Source of the DNA: Nitrospira lenta | GTDB taxonomy: Bacteria > Nitrospirota > Nitrospiria > Nitrospirales > Nitrospiraceae | Length of the DNA stretch: 64,000 bases | Assembly (NCBI RefSeq): GCF_900403705.1 | Contig: NZ_OUNR01000001.1 | Span: forward strand, 992,001-1,056,000 | Direction of reading: 5' to 3' | Part shown: piece after piece, positions 42,838-52,054 of the stretch | Numbering within the stretch: the first letter of the stretch is position 1 | Layout: each line of letters begins with the position of its first letter | The notes under the pieces: model-generated | Told to the model about the DNA's origin: nothing | The model's database searches: none | What the model saw: the letters and a program-made list of their open reading frames with translations, nothing else | Position numbers and translations under genes: made by a program

Positions 42838-43010
42838 CTCGGATAGGTCTCCTGGCTCATGGGTTCAGAAGGTCGAACCTTCAACGCTACCCCCAGCCTT
42901 CCCCAACAAGTGTGTCGAGTGGCTAAAACGGGGGAGCTTCCCACTTACAGTGGCGGGACCGCGCCGGTTTTTCACCGGACTTCCCTGTTACGCCCTAGCG
43001 GGCATCCGAG
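42838..43010 (-). promoter_or_regulatory. Cobalamin riboswitch controlling the cbi/cob operon
   Basis: The minus strand shows P1 arms CTCGGAT and ATCCGAG (43004-43010 and 42838-42844). In order come GGGAAGTCCGGTG, CCCGCCACTGTAA, AGCCACTCG, GGGGAAGGCT and GAGCCAGGAGACCT, the conserved blocks of the AdoCbl aptamer. It lies about 130 bases upstream of cbiX and should shut down the operon when cobalamin is plentiful. The 43011-43321 stretch beyond it, before the IS remnant, shows no gene I can support. Confidence 0.95.
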
Positions 43011-43321
43011 AGATTACTCAATTATCAGCCAAGATACCTAACGCGGGCTAGTCCACCCTGTCAAGGCTGAAATATCATGAGTGCACGCGATCCGAAGCAG
43101 CTTTACGCGAACTGCGCGACCACAAAGCCCAATAACTTAACAAGACATGCACTGAGACCGGTTGTTTATTTAGTTGCCCAGGCTCACCACAGTGAAAAAG
43201 CGCAAATATTTTCAGCTCCTTATAAAGATACAGCGCGGGCATGTCCTGAAAAGGCGAGTATCGTTGCAGTAACAATCTCAAAAGTGATTGTCAGTAAAAC
43301 AGTGTTTCCTTCGTGCGTTTA

Positions 43322-43585
43322 ATGAAACCTCTGTTTTCCGAGAAGCAAATTGCGACGGCCTTGCGGCAAATCGATGCGGGGGCACCGATTCCGGAGGTAA
43401 CGCGGAAGCTGGGGATCAGTGAGGCGACGTACTACGTCTGGCGGAAACGCTACGGCCAGATGGCGATCGCCGAGATTCGGCGGTTACGGCAACTGGAGGC
43501 AGAGAACAGCAGACTCAAGCAGCTCGTGGCGGATCTGACCTTGGACAAAGTCATCCTGCAAGAGGTGCTCGCACAAAAGGCCTGA
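43322..43585 (+). CDS. IS3-family transposase OrfA (helix-turn-helix)
   Basis: Protein of 87 residues from the ATG at 43322; a GTG at 43313 is also in frame. It has the helix-turn-helix stretch SEKQIATALRQIDAGAPIPEV and GISEATYYVWRKRYG, then a leucine-zipper-like LRQLEAENSRLKQLVADL. In intact IS3 elements it binds the terminal repeats and is fused to OrfB by frameshifting. Here it is intact, but its partner is broken, so it is without transposition function unless supplied elsewhere. Confidence 0.88.
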   Translation: MKPLFSEKQIATALRQIDAGAPIPEVTRKLGISEATYYVWRKRYGQMAIAEIRRLRQLEAENSRLKQLVADLTLDKVILQEVLAQKA

Positions 43586-43608
43586 AGCCCACGCGCAAAC
43601 GCGCCCTC

Positions 43609-44444
43609 GTGCGGGAGGTGCTCGGGCACTGTCCGATTGGAGTGCGACGGGCCTGTGGGCTCCTGCGGTTGAATCGGGCGTCGTGGTATTACCGACACCA
43701 CGGGCGGGAGGATACGGCGATTCGCATGCGGGTGCGGGAGTTGGCGCAAGCGCGGCCGAGATTTGGCTATCTGCGCCTCCAGGTCATGCTCCGACGCGAA
43801 GGCTGGGTAGTGAATCGGAAGCGGGTGCATCGGATCTATCGGGAAGAAGGGCTTACGATGAGATTACCGCGCCGTCGTAAACGGTCGAGTCATCTGCGGG
43901 TCGTGCCACCACACCCGAGTGAGATGAATGAGCGGTGGAGCATGGATTTTGTGGCGGATACGTTACTGGATGGCCAGCGGTTTCGAGCGCTCACGGTCGT
44001 GGATACCTATAGCCGGCACAGTCAATTAATCGAGTCCGATTTCACCCTCCCGGGAACGAAAGTCGTGGCGGCTCTGGAACGGGTGGCGAACCGGAGCGGC
44101 TACCCGCAGATGATCACAGTGGACAATGGGAGCGACTTGACCTCGAAGGCACTTGACGCCTGGGCATACGAGCACGGAGTGAAACTCGATTTATTCGGCC
44201 CGGGAAACCCGTGGAGAATGCGGTGATTGAGAGTTTCAATGGGCGCTTTCGAGACGAATGTTTGAACGCGCAGGTGTTCGTCTCGCTGCACGATGCCTGA
44301 CAGAAGATTGAAGCGTGGCGGATCGACTACAATGAGCACCGGCCGCATGGTTCGCTTGGGAACTTAACACCCCAGGAATTTGTCGAACAGGCGGCTCAAA
44401 CCGGGCTGCAGGAGGCATCGAATTTCCAGCACCGCGTGGTCTAG
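43609..44444 (+). pseudogene. IS3-family transposase OrfB, frameshifted and interrupted
   Basis: DDE integrase (rve) domain remnant. The first two acidic residues are readable in MDFVADTLLDG and TVDNGSDLTS. Near 44209 one base is missing from the usual Lys-Pro-Val-Glu-Asn stretch, so the frame ends at a TGA just after 44220. The catalytic Glu ([14 protein letters not shown]) survives only in the shifted frame. An in-frame TGA also interrupts LHDA-QKIEAWR near 44298. Two lesions make it dead. Confidence 0.88.
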
Positions 44445-44772
44445 TTTTCAGGGAAGGGTCAGAAGGAGCGCATTTCCAGTTTTCAGCGGTCTAGTTTCTG
44501 GGGAGGTCTCATCATTTGTCCTATCCCCCGCTCCATCTGCACAAAATATGGGAGCAGCGGCGCAGCGCCCAGACCGTCAGATCAAGCCGAAACGGCTGCA
44601 CCGGATACGATGCAAAGCCGATCTCCTTCATGATTCACAATCGCCTGCCCGCCCCGATGTGCCGATTATTCCTGTATCGCCTGCCGCCTCTCCCACACCA
44701 GCTCTCTCATGATCCTTCCTTTTGTCTGTCATTCAATCGGCCGGCGATGAATTGCTCGGCCCGTGGGGCTGC

Positions 44773-45939
44773 TCAAATCGCTTCCAGCGCGTCCTCAAGA
44801 TCGGCGATGACATCTTCGATATCCTCGCAGCCGACGGAGATTCTTACGAGCCCGCTCGTAATCCCCTGCCGCTCCATGATGTCTTTCGGTGTCGCGACAT
44901 GGGTCATCGACGCCGGATGTTCGATCAACGTATCGACCGTGCCCAAGGATACCGCCAAGGTGCAGAGTTTCAGTTTACTCAACAACCGCGTGGCCGCCTC
45001 GAACCCGTCGGCAAGCTCGAAACTGAAGCAGCCGCCAAAGCCGGTCATCTGTCGGGCTGCGACATGGTGGCCGGGGAACTGGGGGTCACCTGGATAGTAC
45101 AACTTGCCGACTTTGGGAACACTGGAAAGAAACTCAAAGAGCTTCATCGCGTTGTCGTGATGCCGCAGCATACGCAAGGAAAGGGTTCTGATGCCCCGCA
45201 ACAGCAGATAAGCATCGAACGGGCTCAGAATGCCTCCGGTGTCACGACGATAGGTGCGAATCATGGCGGCCAGCTCTGAGCGCGCCACAACAATCCCCCC
45301 GATCACGTCCCCATGGCCGTTAAGGTACTTCGTGGCGCTATGGAGGGAGATATCCGCGCCGTGATCCAGTGGCCGCTGAAAGTAAGGACTGGAGAAGGTG
45401 TTATCGACGATCGTCAAAATGCCCTTGGGTCTGGCCAGTTCGGCGATTGCCCGGATATCCGTGATCTTGCACGTAGGATTGGCGGGGGTTTCAAAGAAAA
45501 TCACTTTTGTCTTGTCCCGTATGGCATCTCTTACGGCCTGCTCATTCGAAGTATCGACCACCGTGGAGGTAATCCCCAGATCTGCCAGGCGCTCTGTGAT
45601 CAGATGGAGGCTTGGACTATAGAGCACCTCCCCGCAGATCACATGATCACCGGCTTTCAGAATACTCAATAAGCTCGCATGGATAGCCGCCATTCCCGAG
45701 CCCAATGCGACAGCGGCCTCCCCGTTTTCCAGGTTCGCAATCACCTGCTCGAGAGCTTCGACGGTCGGATTTCCCACCCGACTATAGATATGCCCGGCGC
45801 GACGCCCCAGAAAAAGATCCGCGCCTGCTTCGGGAGAATCGAACGAAAACGTCGACGTTAGGAACAGGGGCATCGCATGCGCGTTCAACGGCTTCTGTTG
45901 TCCATCGGCATGCAGTTGTCTGGTTGTAAACCCATGCAT
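44773..45939 (-). CDS. Trans-sulfuration PLP enzyme (cystathionine gamma-synthase / methionine gamma-lyase family)
   Basis: Fold-type I PLP enzyme of 388 residues. The substrate and phosphate loop YSRVGNPTVEALE is near 51-63, ALGSGMAAIHASLL near 79, and the PLP-binding Lys in HSATKYLNGHGDVIGG near 205. EHPASMTHVATP near 335 is typical of the family. It could be a cystathionine gamma-synthase, an O-acetylhomoserine sulfhydrylase or a methionine gamma-lyase; the sequence by eye does not separate these. GAGGAGG precedes the ATG. A short frame lies just upstream on the same strand. Confidence 0.9.
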   Translation of the reverse strand: MHGFTTRQLHADGQQKPLNAHAMPLFLTSTFSFDSPEAGADLFLGRRAGHIYSRVGNPTVEALEQVIANLENGEAAVALGSGMAAIHASLLSILKAGDHVICGEVLYSPSLHLITERLADLGITSTVVDTSNEQAVRDAIRDKTKVIFFETPANPTCKITDIRAIAELARPKGILTIVDNTFSSPYFQRPLDHGADISLHSATKYLNGHGDVIGGIVVARSELAAMIRTYRRDTGGILSPFDAYLLLRGIRTLSLRMLRHHDNAMKLFEFLSSVPKVGKLYYPGDPQFPGHHVAARQMTGFGGCFSFELADGFEAATRLLSKLKLCTLAVSLGTVDTLIEHPASMTHVATPKDIMERQGITSGLVRISVGCEDIEDVIADLEDALEAI

Positions 45940-45954
45940 GGCTCGCCTCCTCTG

Positions 45955-46173
45955 TCAGTGTTCGTCGAGCTTATGAGCGAGCAGCCTTGTCTCACACAGC
46001 ATACTGTGATCATCCCAGCTCTCAGGCGGAATTGCCACATCGGTAATCTTGTTCTCCTCATCCAGGAGCAGAATTACCCATCTCCTTTTCAGCAAGTGGC
46101 CGAGTTTTTCTTCGACAGAGGGCCGACTTCCGTATGGTGTTCTTTCCCGGTTCCTGCTGCACACCATGGTCAT
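45955..46173 (-). CDS. Small hypothetical protein upstream of the PLP enzyme
   Basis: Frame of 72 residues that ends 15 bases before the trans-sulfuration gene. The central stretch KRRWVILLLDEENKITDVAIPPESWDD looks like a genuine beta-strand protein segment. I do not recognise it, and the N-terminal 15 residues look less protein-like, so the true start may be further in. It may be co-transcribed with the PLP enzyme. No function can be assigned. Confidence 0.35.
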   Translation of the reverse strand: MTMVCSRNRERTPYGSRPSVEEKLGHLLKRRWVILLLDEENKITDVAIPPESWDDHSMLCETRLLAHKLDEH

Positions 46174-46675
46174 CAGGACGGGGGCTTCCCCTATTGCGGC
46201 CTCGATGTCGCTCCTTTCGTTGTCGTGACCTGCCCGGGCAAATTGGGTCCAGGGTGAATGTTAGACTGGACCAGTGAGATGCGAGCTCTTTTTAGGCTAA
46301 GCGAAATCATCCGTTGTATTCCGCCAGAGGACAACTGAGCTTGCCTATGAATTGACCAGATTTTTTCGGGAGTATCTACTCGCGACGTGAATTTCGACTG
46401 AACCTCAGGCCCGCAGGGGCCCACCGTCTTGCAGAAGCAGAACGGCCTTGGCCGCTGATCGTTCGACAACGGGCGACACGTGAGGAATGTCATTCCGGCC
46501 GGATAGGGCCCACGCACTGCAACAACGCATAATGGGCGCCGCCCGTCATCGACGGCTTCCTGGGCACTGTCGCCCACGGCAAACGCTACTGAAAATGTGA
46601 AAACGGATCGTTGGAACTGACGCGTTTCTTGAAGGCCGGTAGTCGGTCGTTGGCAGCATATGTGCCGCCGGGTGA

Positions 46676-46870
46676 GTGTCTCAGTTCGGCCACTTGGCGA
46701 CAGTCGCTACGGCACTCGCCACGCCGGAAAGCGGCCGTTCATCAGAGATGGTGCGTGCGTCGCGCTACGCTTGGCTGAAGTGGATCTGAGTCGGCTGGGG
46801 AAGGGTCGTAGAACACCTGCTTATCGGCGTCCACAAAATCTACAAAAATGTCTTCCTGTAAATTCTCGAA
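46676..46870. repeat. Dispersed repeat, copy B (non-coding)
   Basis: Same orientation and general order of blocks as 19277-19480: CGGCCACTTGGCGACAGTCGC, CGCCGGAAAGC, GCCGTTCAT, GGGTCGTAGAACA, GTCCACAAAA, ending TTCTCGAA. The hairpin repeat at 46883 follows directly, whereas copy A lacks it. The surrounding gap 46174-47228 contains no gene I can support; a 128-codon minus-strand frame there lacks protein character. Confidence 0.7.
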
Positions 46871-46882
46871 ATTGGGCTACCT

Positions 46883-46924
46883 CCGGTTTCATTCATACAC
46901 TTAACTCGGTGTCTTTGAAACCGG
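46883..46924 (-). repeat. Hairpin repeat, left copy (inverted relative to 50475)
   Basis: Arms CCGGTTTCA (46883-46891) and TGAAACCGG (46916-46924) enclose a 24-base loop. That loop, on the other strand, is nearly the same as the loop at 50491-50514 (AAGACACCGAGTTA shared). The two copies face each other across the two-component and chlorite dismutase genes. Confidence 0.85.
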
Positions 46925-47237
46925 CAGAAGGCCACATATCGGATTTGCCTGATTTCTGATGCTTGCTTGTGCAAGAACTAGAATAAATCAGACCTTCCTT
47001 AGATATTGCGCTCCTTGATATTTGCAAAGAGGTTGGCAGTATCTTAGTGGTTGGCTGGATTGTGAAAAGCGGCTGCTGAGGAGTCCACTTCCTGAAATAT
47101 CCGTAGCCCTCTGAAATCTAGAGAAGCACACGTCCTCTTAGAGCGCTGAGCTATCCTCCAATCGCGGGTCCGTGATACTTTTGTGACACAGGTTATGCTA
47201 AGCGATCCAGTATTATCCTTCTCTTCTCATGGTGGTC

Positions 47238-47957
47238 ATGGGTAAAAAAATCTTGGTGATCGAAGACGACATGGATATTGGCCGGCTATTGGGCATGCAT
47301 TTGAGAGATGCCGGCTATACCGTCGACAGTGTGGCCACGGGTGTCGAAGGTCTTCAACAGGGCCTATCAAACAGGTATGACCTCATTATCCTGGACGTCA
47401 TGCTTCCAGGCCTCGATGGGTTCGAGATATGCCGGCAGCTTCGAGGCCTTCCGTCCTATACCCCGCTTCTAATGTTGACTGCGAAATCATCAGAGCTCGA
47501 CCGCGTGCTTGGCTTGGAAGTCGGGGCTGACGACTATATGACTAAGCCATTCAGCGTTCGAGAAATGTTAGCCCGGGTCAAGGCACTCTTTCGACGGTCT
47601 GAAGCCTTTTCGGGAAAGAATCAGAACGTCCATGATGTCATCCGCGCGGGACAGTTATGTATTGATGTGGAGAAACGCAAAGTTGTTGTCCGAGGCAGCC
47701 CGTTGGAGCTCACGGCTAAAGAATTTGATTTGCTCCTACAGTTTGCACTCCATCCCGGCCGGGTCTTTACAAGGGCACAGCTACTGGATGTGGTCTGGGG
47801 CTATGGGCATGAAGGATACGAGCATACGGTCAATTCCCATATCAATCGATTACGCGCTAAGATTGAAAAAGACTCCTCGAAGCCGGACTTTATTTTGACC
47901 GTGTGGGGTGTCGGATACCAGTTCTGTGAACGGGATGGCCCACACACCGAAGAGTAA
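47238..47957 (+). CDS. OmpR-family response regulator
   Basis: Protein of 239 residues from the ATG at 47238; an ATG at 47229 is equally possible. The receiver domain shows KILVIEDDMD, the phospho-acceptor Asp in LIILDVMLPGLDG near 50 and the Lys in DDYMTKPFS near 101. A C-terminal winged helix (LTAKEFDLLLQFALHPGRVFTRAQLLDVVWGY) binds DNA. It is paired with the histidine kinase 3 bases downstream. The next gene is chlorite dismutase, a possible target. Confidence 0.92.
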   Translation: MGKKILVIEDDMDIGRLLGMHLRDAGYTVDSVATGVEGLQQGLSNRYDLIILDVMLPGLDGFEICRQLRGLPSYTPLLMLTAKSSELDRVLGLEVGADDYMTKPFSVREMLARVKALFRRSEAFSGKNQNVHDVIRAGQLCIDVEKRKVVVRGSPLELTAKEFDLLLQFALHPGRVFTRAQLLDVVWGYGHEGYEHTVNSHINRLRAKIEKDSSKPDFILTVWGVGYQFCERDGPHTEE

Positions 47958-47960
47958 TTT

Positions 47961-49439
47961 ATGGCGCGCTCACTCTACGGGAAACTCGCTCTCGTGTTGT
48001 TCATCCTCTTTGGATCGGTAGGTATGCTCTATACCTCCCTCACGTCGTTTACGACGCGCATGTATCAGCAGGAAGTGAATCAGAAGCTCAACCGGGCCTT
48101 GGCCCGCAACATTGTGGGCGACCAATTGCTCAGTAGCCAGGGAGAAGTCAGCCCCTATGCTTTGAAGGAATTGTTTCACCTGCTCATGATCGTCAACCCC
48201 AGTATTGAGATGTACCTGCTGGATGCTCAGGGGGTGATTCTGAACTTCTCTGCGCCAGCCGAGAAGATTAAACGATCGGCGGTCTCGCTTGATCCGATTC
48301 AACGGTTCTTGACCACCGAGGATACCTTTCCCATTCTGGGTGATGATCCGCGTGATACGAGTCGCCACAAGGTGTTTTCTGTCGCTCCTATCCCACTCAC
48401 GGGATCGCCCACAGGGTATCTCTATATCGTGCTTGGCGGCGAGGAATATGATTCGGTCGTAGACATGCTGCAACGCAGCTACATACTCCGACTCAGCTTT
48501 TGGGCGGCCCTAGCCGGCCTGGTCTTTGCTCTCCTCGCTGGCCTCGTGTTGTTCAATATGCTGACACGACGGCTCCGCCTGCTCGCCTCGACGATGGACA
48601 GGTTCGCTAAAAGTGACTTCTCGCATGCCATATCAATGCGTACGCACGAGCCGGTGACAGAGCGCTCAAGAGATGAAATTGACCGCTTGCAAATAACGTT
48701 TAATCTGATGGTCCAGCGGATTCTCAAGCAAGTGGACACCCTCAAGCAGACGGACACGCTCCGCCGGGAACTCGTGGCAAACGTTTCCCATGATCTCCGG
48801 ACGCCCCTCGCATCGCTCCATGGCTATCTGGAGACTCTCATGATCAAAGAGGGAAGCCTAACAAGAGAAGAATCCCGGGCCTTTCTTGACATCGCACTCA
48901 AACAAAGCGAGCGGCTGAGGCGACTAGTCGGCGAGCTCTTTGAATTGGCCCGCTTGGATTCGCAAGAGGTGCACATCGACCACGAGCAATTCTCTTTGGC
49001 GGAGTTGGTGCAGGACGTCTGTCAAAAGGTGCAACTCACCGTGGAACCGAAAGGCATCACGCTCAAGACCAGCTTTCCAGAAGCGCTTCCATTTGTCGTG
49101 GCGGATATCGGCCTCATTGAACGGGTGCTGGAAAACATTCTTCATAACGCGATCCGCTACACCAAATCTGGAGGCCTGATCACGGTGTCGCTGAGCCAAC
49201 AATCACAATCTGTACGCGTGCAGATCGCCGATACGGGCTGCGGGATTGCCGCTCAAGACCTCTCACATATTTTTGATCGGTTTTACCGAGCCGATCGGCA
49301 GGATCCAGCCGGAGGAGCAGGTCTAGGACTAGCCATCTCGAAGCGCATTCTTGAGTTGCACGGCAGCACGATTCGCGCGGAGAGCACTCAAAACGTCGGA
49401 ACCACGATGATCTTCGATTTGCCCACCGTATTGTCCTAA
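47961..49439 (+). CDS. Membrane sensor histidine kinase
   Basis: Protein of 492 residues. Transmembrane helices are near 7-28 and 176-200, enclosing a periplasmic sensor of about 145 residues. A HAMP linker follows, then the HisKA box ANVSHDLRTPLASLHGY with the phospho-acceptor His near 276. The ATPase domain has ENILHNAIRYTK (N box), DTGCGIAAQDL (G1) and GAGLGLAISKRI (G2). Signal unknown. It is coupled to the response regulator and lies 150 bases upstream of cld. Confidence 0.92.
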   Translation: MARSLYGKLALVLFILFGSVGMLYTSLTSFTTRMYQQEVNQKLNRALARNIVGDQLLSSQGEVSPYALKELFHLLMIVNPSIEMYLLDAQGVILNFSAPAEKIKRSAVSLDPIQRFLTTEDTFPILGDDPRDTSRHKVFSVAPIPLTGSPTGYLYIVLGGEEYDSVVDMLQRSYILRLSFWAALAGLVFALLAGLVLFNMLTRRLRLLASTMDRFAKSDFSHAISMRTHEPVTERSRDEIDRLQITFNLMVQRILKQVDTLKQTDTLRRELVANVSHDLRTPLASLHGYLETLMIKEGSLTREESRAFLDIALKQSERLRRLVGELFELARLDSQEVHIDHEQFSLAELVQDVCQKVQLTVEPKGITLKTSFPEALPFVVADIGLIERVLENILHNAIRYTKSGGLITVSLSQQSQSVRVQIADTGCGIAAQDLSHIFDRFYRADRQDPAGGAGLGLAISKRILELHGSTIRAESTQNVGTTMIFDLPTVLS

Positions 49440-49523
49440 TGTCCCCCGTGATTCTGCCGGTCCCGTGATAGAAACGTGATCGTTTTGTGAGGCCGGCGTG
49501 AGAACGAGACGCTATGTTAAGTA

Positions 49524-49556
49524 CAATTTACTGAGAGGCCGGCCTTCAGTAAATTG
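49524..49556. promoter_or_regulatory. Long palindrome upstream of chlorite dismutase
   Basis: Arms CAATTTACTGA (49524-49534) and TCAGTAAATTG (49546-49556) flank the inner palindrome AGGCCGGCCT. The dyad is nearly perfect over 33 bases and ends 33 bases before the cld start codon. It could be an operator for a dimeric regulator, for instance the adjacent OmpR-type protein, or a terminator or attenuator after the kinase gene; no T-run follows it. Confidence 0.75.
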
Positions 49557-49589
49557 AGTATTGACCGATGCCAAAAGGAGAATTGATCC

Positions 49590-50387
49590 ATGAAACGTAT
49601 CAAGAAATCATTGATGGTGGGTGCTGTGCTCGGCCTTCTGGCTCTTTTCCCCTCAGCTGGTGAGGCAGGGGTGGATCGCGAAAAGTTCCTGAAGGACCCA
49701 GGCGTCTATGGTACGTTTGCCGTGTTCCAGGTCGATGAGGAGTGGTGGAAGCTCGACAAGGCGGCCAAGGTTGCTGCCGTCAGTGAAGTGAAGGCCATCT
49801 TTCAGAAGCATAGCGATGCGCTCATTGCCGACACGTACCTCTTGAGAGGGCTCGTCGAAAAGGCCGACGTTCTCGTCCGAATCCATTCTCTGGAGATCCT
49901 GACGAATCAAAACTTTCTCATCGATTTCATGGGAACGGCGCTGGGACAGCATTTGAAGAATACGTACACGTTTAACGGGCTCACGAAAGCTCTCAATTAT
50001 GTGCCAGGGATGTCCGAGGATCTGAAGATTGCCTTGAAAACACAAACCGATCCAGGACCGAAACCGTACGCCATTATCGTGCCGATTCGTAAAGATGCCG
50101 AATGGTGGAACGCGGGGCAAGATGTCCGCACAGCGATGATGAAGGAGCACACCGAAGCCACGGTCCCATACCTGAAGACGGTCAAACGGAAACTCTATCA
50201 TGCCAGTGGGCTGGATGACGTCGATTTCATCACCTACTTTGAGACCGCAAAACTGGACGACTTTAATAACCTCATCATTGCATTGGAAAAGGTAAAAGAA
50301 AATCGCCACAACAAGCAGTTCGGTGCACCAACCCTGCTGGGAACTATCCGACCCTTAGACGAAATCTTGGCCATTCTCAGCCACTGA
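49590..50387 (+). CDS. cld: Chlorite dismutase (periplasmic heme b enzyme)
   Basis: Heme enzyme of 265 residues that converts chlorite to chloride and O2. A signal peptide (about residues 1-26, ending SAGEA) directs it to the periplasm. The heme-ligand His lies in MKEHTEATVPYL and the distal catalytic Arg 13 residues later in VKRKLYH, the same spacing as in the characterised Nitrospira defluvii protein. LYHASGLDDVDFITYFET and PTLLGTIRPLDEIL are family-diagnostic. The length is that of the large pentameric clade. AAAGGAG is 9 bases upstream of the ATG. In nitrite oxidisers it may detoxify chlorite formed from chlorate by nitrite oxidoreductase. Confidence 0.96.
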   Translation: MKRIKKSLMVGAVLGLLALFPSAGEAGVDREKFLKDPGVYGTFAVFQVDEEWWKLDKAAKVAAVSEVKAIFQKHSDALIADTYLLRGLVEKADVLVRIHSLEILTNQNFLIDFMGTALGQHLKNTYTFNGLTKALNYVPGMSEDLKIALKTQTDPGPKPYAIIVPIRKDAEWWNAGQDVRTAMMKEHTEATVPYLKTVKRKLYHASGLDDVDFITYFETAKLDDFNNLIIALEKVKENRHNKQFGAPTLLGTIRPLDEILAILSH

Positions 50388-50474
50388 ATACGAGAATGGC
50401 CTCCGAAGCCGCTCTGACTCCATTAAGGAGCTGCCTGTCGCATTTTCTAATTGAAGAATTGCCGCGGAGACTCT

Positions 50475-50530
50475 GCTGCTGCCGGTTTCAAAGACACCGA
50501 GTTAGGTGTGTGAATGAAACCGGCAGCAGC
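50475..50530 (+). repeat. Hairpin repeat, right copy
   Basis: Perfect 16-base inverted arms GCTGCTGCCGGTTTCA (50475-50490) and TGAAACCGGCAGCAGC (50515-50530), with a 24-base loop containing a smaller CACC/GGTG stem. It is the reverse of the copy at 46883-46924. The DNA after it (50531-51045) is non-coding and includes CTTTGGGTCGGAAGCAGCCA near 50559, which from memory resembles a motif scattered in many bacterial genomes. Confidence 0.85.
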
Positions 50531-51045
50531 CCAGATAGCGGTCGGTCGTGTACTTCCGCTTTGGGTCGGAAGCAGCCATTCAGAACAGCGAGCAAACCTC
50601 AATCCAGCGCCCCACCTTACCCGATTTGGGGAGTCAATCAAGACTCGCACGACACTGTTCGCCTTGGGCAGTGAGGGCGGCTGGTTTGCAGCATTTTGAG
50701 TGGCTGCGTTGGAGCAGAATCGGTGGCCGGTTTGAGCAGAATACGCAATCAGAGCGCAGATACTCATTCGATCCCCGTTCCACATGGATAGAGAGAGCAC
50801 AATCCTAAGAAGGAAGAAAGTATCCCTTCAGAGGGCCCAGTGAGTGAAACGAGCACTGATACATAGACTTATGGACTAGTGCGGGGATTGTCCAAGCTAC
50901 CAACAGCTTGAACAACCCCCGGGTGATGCACTCTTAATCAGGGAGCACCCTGTGTCATGTAGTGACTTGAGTGAAACGCCATAATCAGAATGGATAACCT
51001 ATGCCGCAGCAAACTTAAGTAGACCAAGAGACAATCCCCAAAACC

Positions 51046-51153
51046 AGGTACCGTAAAAGGTACCGCTGTACCTTCGGTTTTTCCGTTTACGCATCGTTTA
51101 CGGTCGATCGCGTAACTAGTTTACGCGGATCAGTCAATCGAAGAGGCGTAAAC
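51046..51153. repeat. Cluster of short GGTACC and GTTTACGC repeats
   Basis: GGTACC occurs at 51047-51052 and 51059-51064, 12 bases apart. GTTTACG occurs at 51085, 51096 and 51119, and its complement GCGTAAAC at 51146-51153. The last pair could form an 8-base stem with a 19-base loop. The block is non-coding. Such iterated sites suggest binding of a regulator or recombinase, but no function is established. Confidence 0.6.
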
Positions 51154-51433
51154 AATTTTACAACCCTGGCAGGGAGACTGCATTAATTTATATATAAAAC
51201 AATGGGTTCGATAAGTACTGTTTGAAGGAATCCAGTCCCCGCAACCAATCCGGACCTTCCCTCTCCCCTTCAAATTTTCTTTCATAGTTGTGCTATAGAG
51301 CACGATGGGTTCTCTCTCAATTTGCGCTATCACACCGTCCGATCCTTCTCGCAGAGATTCTTAAGTTCCTTTGGAGGGTTCTCCATTTGCGATAGGATCA
51401 CCCTACGCTGACTGGCGGGAAGGGAGCGGGGCT

Positions 51434-51631
51434 GTGAACTTCATTCGAATCGGTAACCGCGCACTGAATCTTGATCGCGTCACCCATTGCGAAGTGCAAA
51501 TCTGGCAAGATGCGATATCCGTAAAAATTTATATGGCTGGGACCGCGAATAACACCCCGTTGGTACTGAATGAAGAAGAAGCCAAAGAGTTCTGGAAATA
51601 TATTGAGTACGTCGCTGAAAAACCTGTGTAA
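51434..51631 (+). CDS. Small hypothetical protein (65 aa)
   Basis: From a GTG at 51434 the frame gives VNFIRIGNRALNLDRVTHCE, then strands and a terminal helix NEEEAKEFWKYIEYV. The frame extends upstream to 51371, but those residues look non-coding, while GGGAGCGGGG precedes the GTG. The pattern resembles short single-domain beta proteins that bacteria carry in several copies. I cannot assign a function. The following 51632-52054 contains no gene I recognise. Confidence 0.6.
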   Translation: MNFIRIGNRALNLDRVTHCEVQIWQDAISVKIYMAGTANNTPLVLNEEEAKEFWKYIEYVAEKPV

Positions 51632-52054
51632 CCCCTCCCTAGCCATGTCCTGCCTTTAACCCATCTATCTATCCCTGATTCCGTAGATCGTGCGTATCAT
51701 CGATGTCCCACACTCCCCGTCAACCAGAACTGCGAGTGCTGTAATGGCTCATGAAAGCAAGCTGGCCATGCGCCTGTCCCCAATCCATCTCCTGCCAACT
51801 AATTATTTTATTGTGAACTTTCAATCAAATACACACGCTTATACGTCCAGCCCTATGTAGGGGAGGACGTCACAGGACAGTTACCTTTTTGCCATTGCAT
51901 CGCCCTTTGTCTCACAGATCAAATGCCCGAAACATTCTCAGATAAAAGACCATGATATGCTCGATCAATGCTCACTGGTTATGTTACGGTTATCTTGTAA
52001 TTTGCGTAGTTTGAGACGCACTGACGAGAAGAGAAGATTGGTGAAAAAAACAGA

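Larger units (their letters stand above)
43322..44444 (+). mobile_element. Inactive IS3-family insertion sequence
   Basis: The element has an orfA/orfB pair of the IS3 type. orfB carries a frameshift and an internal stop. A GGTCTAGTTT-type sequence occurs at 44438 and again at 44488 past the right end; one of them may be the terminal inverted repeat. I found no matching left end between 43011 and 43321, so the boundaries are uncertain. 44445-44772 holds only this possible IS end and no gene I recognise. Confidence 0.8.

Noticed and set aside
43077-43322. 81-codon plus-strand frame upstream of the IS element
   Set aside because: No ribosome-binding site, unlikely composition, and it runs into OrfA in another frame.
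46191-46577. 128-codon minus-strand frame
   Set aside because: Rich in Pro, Arg and Ser with no domain pattern; probably non-coding.
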